From the NCBI GenBank assembly GCA_002491245.1, contig DKVO01000030.1:16699-35230 (forward strand): a stretch of 18,532 nucleotides of DNA, given 5' to 3'. Of this stretch, positions 14,298 through 18,532 are shown piece by piece. The DNA comes from Porphyromonadaceae bacterium UBA7176 (GTDB taxonomy: Bacteria; Bacteroidota; Bacteroidia; Bacteroidales; Muribaculaceae). The notes under the pieces are model-generated. The model was not told where the DNA came from. It ran no database searches and worked only from the letters and a program-made list of their open reading frames with translations. Both the position numbers and the translations under genes were made by a program. Position 1 is the stretch's first letter; each line of letters starts with the position of its first letter.

Positions 14298-15605
14298 ATG
14301 ACACTTACATATATCTGTTGCCAACTCGACCACTCGTCGTGGCTTACCGTAGGGGCCGGTGTAGGCTTTTTCCTCGGCGTAACACTGCTTCTGGTAATTG
14401 TACTGCTGATAGCCAAACGTTACCTTGTCCAATCAGGACCTGTAGAAATAACAATCAACGGAGACAAAAAAGTGACGGCCGCAGCCGGCAAGTCACTATT
14501 GTCGACTATGGCCGACAACAACATATTCCTGTCGTCGGCATGTGGTGGCAAAGGCAGTTGCGGTCAGTGCCGCCTTCAAGTAGTTTCCGGCGGAGGTGAC
14601 ACTTTGCCTACCGAAGCTGTACATTTCACTCGCAAAGAGCTCAAAGAACATTGGCGACTCGCTTGTCAATGCAAGGTTAAAACGAATATGGACATCACTA
14701 TCCCGGCCTCTGCCTTGAATGTCAAAGAATGGGAATGCGAGGTGATATCGAACCGGAATGTGGCCACATTTATCAAAGAATTCATAGTGGCACTCCCCCC
14801 CGGCGAACATATGGATTTTATACCCGGTTCCTATGCACAGATAAAAATTCCGCCTTACGAAATGGATTACGCCACCGATATCGACCGCGACTTAATCGGC
14901 GAGCAGTATCTGCCGGCGTGGGAGAAGTTCGGTCTCTTCGGCCTAAAATGCAAAAATACCGAAACGACGGTCAGAGCATATTCTATGGCCAACTACCCCG
15001 CAGAAGGCGACCGGATTATGCTTACAGTGCGTATTGCCACACCACCATTCAAGCCGAAGCCTGAGGTCGGTTTCCAAGATGTGATGCCGGGTATTGCTTC
15101 AAGCTATATCTTCTCACTTAAGCCGGGCGACAAAGTGATAATGAGTGGTCCTTACGGAGACTTCCACCCGATATTCGACTCAACAAACGAAATGATGTGG
15201 ATAGGCGGAGGTGCCGGTATGGCCCCGTTGCGTGCGCAGATAATGCACATGACAAAAACACTTAAGACTACAAACCGCAAGATGAACTACTTCTACGGAG
15301 CACGTGCGCTCAACGAAGTATTCTATCTCGACGACTTCCTCAAACTCGAGAAAGAGTTCCCCAACTTCAAGTTCCATCTTGCCCTCGACCGTCCCGACCC
15401 GGCAGCCGATGCTGCAGGCGTAGAATATACTCCGGGGTTCGTGCATCAAGTGATATACAACAACTATCTCAAGGACCACGACTCACCCGAAGATATCGAG
15501 TACTACATGTGTGGTCCCGGCCCCATGAGCAAGGCTGTTGAAGGTATGCTTGACAGTCTCGGTGTTGACCCGGCAAATATCCACTATGACAACTTCGGCG
15601 GTTAA
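14298..15605 (+). CDS. nqrF: Na+-translocating NADH:quinone reductase subunit F (NADH-oxidising flavoprotein)
   Basis: The 435-residue entry subunit takes electrons from NADH. A single N-terminal membrane helix (about 17-39) is followed by a 2Fe-2S ferredoxin domain with Cys82, Cys88, Cys91 and Cys123 (CGGKGSCGQC, then LACQC). A ferredoxin reductase-like module comes next: FAD-binding RAYSMANYP from 226, NADH-binding GGGAGMAP (303-310) and CGPGPM (405-410). The C-terminus, YDNFGG, matches the family's terminal FGG. All cofactor residues are present. It is the last gene of the nqr operon, with no obvious hairpin-plus-T-run terminator after it. The nearby dikinase gene has its own promoter. Confidence 0.97.
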   Translation: MTLTYICCQLDHSSWLTVGAGVGFFLGVTLLLVIVLLIAKRYLVQSGPVEITINGDKKVTAAAGKSLLSTMADNNIFLSSACGGKGSCGQCRLQVVSGGGDTLPTEAVHFTRKELKEHWRLACQCKVKTNMDITIPASALNVKEWECEVISNRNVATFIKEFIVALPPGEHMDFIPGSYAQIKIPPYEMDYATDIDRDLIGEQYLPAWEKFGLFGLKCKNTETTVRAYSMANYPAEGDRIMLTVRIATPPFKPKPEVGFQDVMPGIASSYIFSLKPGDKVIMSGPYGDFHPIFDSTNEMMWIGGGAGMAPLRAQIMHMTKTLKTTNRKMNYFYGARALNEVFYLDDFLKLEKEFPNFKFHLALDRPDPAADAAGVEYTPGFVHQVIYNNYLKDHDSPEDIEYYMCGPGPMSKAVEGMLDSLGVDPANIHYDNFGG

Positions 15606-15716
15606 AATAACACAAAATGGCTTCGGGCTTCATAATTTGTCATAAAAATCGGACCTATACTCAAAACGAATTGAAAATTAGCTATACCGCAATTGGCAAA
15701 TTGACCAAAATTTTAT

Positions 15717-15724
15717 TAACTTTG
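15717..15724 (+). promoter_or_regulatory. -7 promoter box of ppdK
   Basis: TAACTTTG followed by C is a perfect TAnnTTTGC box. TTG at 15693-15695 lies 21 bases upstream as a -33 element, the best-matched pair in the window. It ends 87 bases before the ppdK ATG, so the mRNA has a leader of roughly 80 nt, longer than for the other genes here. I see no strong structure in that leader. Confidence 0.7.
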
Positions 15725-15811
15725 CAAACAACAGCAAAGCCACGGCTTGGAATAGCCTGAAGCTACATAAGACACAAATACTAAAATACCAAATATTAAC
15801 ACACTTAACGA

Positions 15812-18526
15812 ATGAAAAGAGTCTATACATTCGGCGATGGCCATGCAGAAGGTAACGCTCAAATGCGCAACCTCCTTGGCGGTAAAGGTGCCAACCTTGC
15901 CGAAATGAACCTCCTGGGCATGCCCGTGCCCCCCGGATTTACCATCACAACGGAAGTCTGCAACGAGTATACCCAATATGGCCGCGACGAAGTGGTGTCG
16001 CGCATCAAAGCCGAAGTTGAAGAAGCTATCGCCCATGTCGAGAGCCTCACCGGCAAAAAATTTAATGACCCGACCAATCCCCTCCTCGTATCTGTCCGCT
16101 CAGGTGCTCGCGCTTCGATGCCCGGTATGATGGATACCGTCCTCAACCTCGGCATGAACGACGCCACAGTGGCTTCGCTCGCTGAAAAGAGCGGCAATCC
16201 TCGCTTCGCTTGGGACAGCTACCGCCGTTTCGTGCAGATGTACGGCGACGTCGTACTCGGCATGAAGCCCAAAAAGAAAACCGATATCGACCCGTTCGAA
16301 GAAATCATGGACAAGGTCAAAGAAGAAAAAGGTGTTAAACTCGACACTGAGCTTCAGGTTGAAGACCTTCAGAACCTTGTAAAACTCTTCAAGGCTGCAG
16401 TGAAAGACTATACCGGCAAAGACTTCCCCGATGACGCTTACGAGCAGCTCTGGGGTGGTATCTGCGCAGTATTCGACAGCTGGATGAACGAGCGCGCAAT
16501 CCTCTACCGCCGCATGAACCAGATCCCCGAAGAATGGGGCACCGCCGTCAACGTACAGGCAATGGTATACGGCAACATGGGCAACAACTCCGCTACAGGT
16601 GTGGCTTTCAGCCGCGACGCCGCCACCGGTGAGAACATCTTCAACGGTGAATACCTCATCAATGCTCAAGGTGAAGACGTTGTTGCCGGTATCCGCACCC
16701 CCCAGCAAATCACAATCGAGGGTTCGAAACGTTGGGCCGCACTCCAGGGTATCTCTGAAGAAGAACGTGCAGCCAAATATCCCTCGCTTGAGGAGGCTAT
16801 GCCCGTATGCGCTCAGGAGCTCTTCGATATTGCCGCAAAACTCGAAGACTACTACCGCGATATGCAGGACATGGAGTTCACCATCCAGGACGGCAAACTC
16901 TGGATGCTCCAGACCCGTAATGGCAAACGCACCGGTGCTGCTATGGTAAAAATCGCGATGGATCTGCTCCGTGCAGGCCAAATCGACGAAAAGACAGCCC
17001 TTAACCGCATGGAACCCCAGAAACTCGACGAGCTTCTCCATCCGGTATTCGACAAAGCATCGCTCAAACGCGCTTCTGTTGTAGCTAAGGGTCTTCCTGC
17101 TTCTCCCGGCGCTGCTTCGGGTCAGGTAGTATTCTCGGCAGAAGATGCTGAAGCTTGGGCTGAGAAAAAACGCAAAGTCATCCTCGTTCGTATCGAGACT
17201 TCTCCCGAAGACCTCCGTGGTATGGCTGTTGCCCAGGGTATCCTCACGATGCGTGGAGGCATGACATCGCATGCAGCTGTCGTTGCCCGTGGTATGGGTA
17301 AATGCTGCGTTTCCGGTGCTGGCGAAATCAAAGTCGATTACGTTGCTAAAACCGTCGAAATGGGAGGCAAGACCTATAACGAAGGTGATTGGATCTCACT
17401 CAACGGTTCTACCGGTGAAGTTTACGACGGTCAAGTTCCGACAACCGAACCGGCACTTGACGGTGACTTCCTCGCAATAATGAATCTTGCTGACAAGTTT
17501 ACCAAAACATTGGTCCGCACCAACGCCGACACACCGCGCGATGCCCGTCAGGCACGTAAATTCGGTGCTCAAGGTATCGGTCTCTGCCGTACAGAACATA
17601 TGTTCTTCGAAGGCAACCGTATCGATGCTGTCCGCGAGATGATCCTCGCATCGGATCTCGAAGGTCGCCGTGCAGCGCTGGCAAAACTTCTCCCCATGCA
17701 GCGTGGAGACTTCGAAGGTATCTTCGAAGCTATGGACGGCTTCGGTGTTACAATCCGTCTGCTCGATCCCCCTCTGCACGAGTTCGTACCTCACCAGACC
17801 GCTACCCAGAAAGAGCTTGCTGACAAACTCGGCATCTCACTGGCAGAAGTGAAAGCAAAGGTAGACTCTCTTGAGGAGTTCAACCCCATGCTCGGTCACC
17901 GTGGTTGCCGTCTCGGCATCACTTATCCTGAAATCACCGAGATGCAGACCCGTGCAATCATCGAGGCTGCTCTGGCTTGCAAATCGCGTGGCATCGATGT
18001 TCATCCTGAAATCATGGTACCTCTGGTTGGCTCGCTTAAAGAGCTTCAGCATCAGGCAAATGTAATCAACGCTACCGCAGTCAAGGTATTTGAAGAGAAG
18101 GGTGACTCTATCCCCTACCTCGTAGGTACTATGATTGAGGTTCCCCGTGCAGCCCTCACTGCAAACCAAATCGCCGAAGTGGCCGACTTCTTCTCATTCG
18201 GTACAAACGACCTTACCCAGATGACTTTCGGCTTCTCTCGCGACGACGCTCCCAAGTTCCTCAAATTCTACAAGGAACATGGCGTAATCAAGACCGATCC
18301 CTTCGAAGTACTTGATCAGGAAGGTGTAGGCCAGCTTGTAGAAATGGGTGTGAAGAAAGGCCGTGGCGTTAAACCCGAACTCAAAGTAGGTATCTGCGGC
18401 GAGCACGGCGGTGAACCCTCATCGGTAATCTTCTGCGCAAAACTCGGCATGAACTATGTCAGCTGCTCACCCTTCCGCGTGCCCATCGCCCGTGTAGCTG
18501 CGGCCCAAGCAGCCATCGAAGAATAA
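15812..18526 (+). CDS. ppdK: Pyruvate, phosphate dikinase
   Basis: The 904-residue enzyme interconverts ATP + pyruvate + phosphate with AMP + PEP + pyrophosphate in the cytosol. The N-terminal ATP-grasp part starts with LLGGKGANLAEM and contains RSGARASMPGMMDT, a dikinase hallmark. The swivelling phosphohistidine domain carries His487 in GGMTSHAAVVARGMG. The C-terminal PEP/pyruvate barrel has GTNDLTQMTFGFSRDD from about 797 and catalytic Cys885 in YVSCSPFRVP. The SGAR and CSPFR motifs separate it from PEP synthase. It is complete, slightly longer than the 874-residue clostridial enzyme, and ends six bases before the window edge. It follows nqrF by 206 bases with its own promoter. In anaerobic Bacteroidales it would serve PEP/pyruvate balance with pyrophosphate; direction in vivo is inference. 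Confidence 0.97.
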   Translation: MKRVYTFGDGHAEGNAQMRNLLGGKGANLAEMNLLGMPVPPGFTITTEVCNEYTQYGRDEVVSRIKAEVEEAIAHVESLTGKKFNDPTNPLLVSVRSGARASMPGMMDTVLNLGMNDATVASLAEKSGNPRFAWDSYRRFVQMYGDVVLGMKPKKKTDIDPFEEIMDKVKEEKGVKLDTELQVEDLQNLVKLFKAAVKDYTGKDFPDDAYEQLWGGICAVFDSWMNERAILYRRMNQIPEEWGTAVNVQAMVYGNMGNNSATGVAFSRDAATGENIFNGEYLINAQGEDVVAGIRTPQQITIEGSKRWAALQGISEEERAAKYPSLEEAMPVCAQELFDIAAKLEDYYRDMQDMEFTIQDGKLWMLQTRNGKRTGAAMVKIAMDLLRAGQIDEKTALNRMEPQKLDELLHPVFDKASLKRASVVAKGLPASPGAASGQVVFSAEDAEAWAEKKRKVILVRIETSPEDLRGMAVAQGILTMRGGMTSHAAVVARGMGKCCVSGAGEIKVDYVAKTVEMGGKTYNEGDWISLNGSTGEVYDGQVPTTEPALDGDFLAIMNLADKFTKTLVRTNADTPRDARQARKFGAQGIGLCRTEHMFFEGNRIDAVREMILASDLEGRRAALAKLLPMQRGDFEGIFEAMDGFGVTIRLLDPPLHEFVPHQTATQKELADKLGISLAEVKAKVDSLEEFNPMLGHRGCRLGITYPEITEMQTRAIIEAALACKSRGIDVHPEIMVPLVGSLKELQHQANVINATAVKVFEEKGDSIPYLVGTMIEVPRAALTANQIAEVADFFSFGTNDLTQMTFGFSRDDAPKFLKFYKEHGVIKTDPFEVLDQEGVGQLVEMGVKKGRGVKPELKVGICGEHGGEPSSVIFCAKLGMNYVSCSPFRVPIARVAAAQAAIEE

Positions 18527-18532
18527 GCGTAA

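Noticed and set aside
15606..15660. Terminator after nqrF
   Set aside because: The GGCTTCGGGCTT stretch does not form a proper stem and no T-run follows; I cannot support a rho-independent terminator.
16100..17272. 390-codon open frame on the minus strand inside ppdK
   Set aside because: It is antisense to a fully conserved gene with intact motifs; long antisense frames are a by-product of the strong codon bias here.

Overview
The window looks like chromosome from a gut-type member of the Bacteroidota, order Bacteroidales; a Muribaculaceae-like genome is my best guess, but I cannot confirm the family. Four genes are preceded by a perfect TAnnTTTGC box, the -7 element of Bacteroidota promoters. 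Start codons follow A-rich stretches rather than Shine-Dalgarno sequences. The gene content (split ThrE exporter, periplasmic GH2 with DUF4982, exported tricorn-type protease, Na+-translocating NADH:quinone reductase, pyruvate phosphate dikinase) fits that group. No tRNA, rRNA, CRISPR array, transposase or integrase is visible.

Layout. Bases 1-316 hold no gene but carry a mosaic of short hairpin repeats and a separate dyad. A plus-strand cluster follows: a 60-residue acidic single-pass membrane protein (317-499), the two halves of a ThrE-type amino-acid exporter (486-1262 and 1265-1741), and a LysR regulator (1759-2658) with its own promoter box directly before its start. A convergent gap of 363 bases (2659-3021) carries a second, rearranged copy of the hairpin mosaic. 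One of its hairpins probably terminates the minus-strand operon.

That operon is read right to left: tricorn-like S41 protease (9489-6325), BadF/N-acetylglucosamine-kinase-type kinase (6312-5479), GH2 glycoside hydrolase (5439-3022). The protease and the glycosidase carry signal peptides, while the kinase is cytosolic. The set suggests breakdown of exported glycan or glycopeptide material followed by phosphorylation of a released sugar.

A divergent promoter region (9490-9744) separates this operon from a complete nqrABCDEF operon (9745-15605). Its spacing is tight, and the cofactor residues are visible in NqrB, NqrC, NqrD, NqrE and NqrF. After a 206-base gap with its own promoter, a full-length pyruvate phosphate dikinase gene (15812-18526) ends six bases before the window does.

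The least explained content is the hairpin mosaic. Two copies 2.6 kb apart share modules in different order (A-B-C versus A-C-B). Copy 2 packs about eight small hairpins into about 300 bases, many of them with a three-base GGA or TCC loop.
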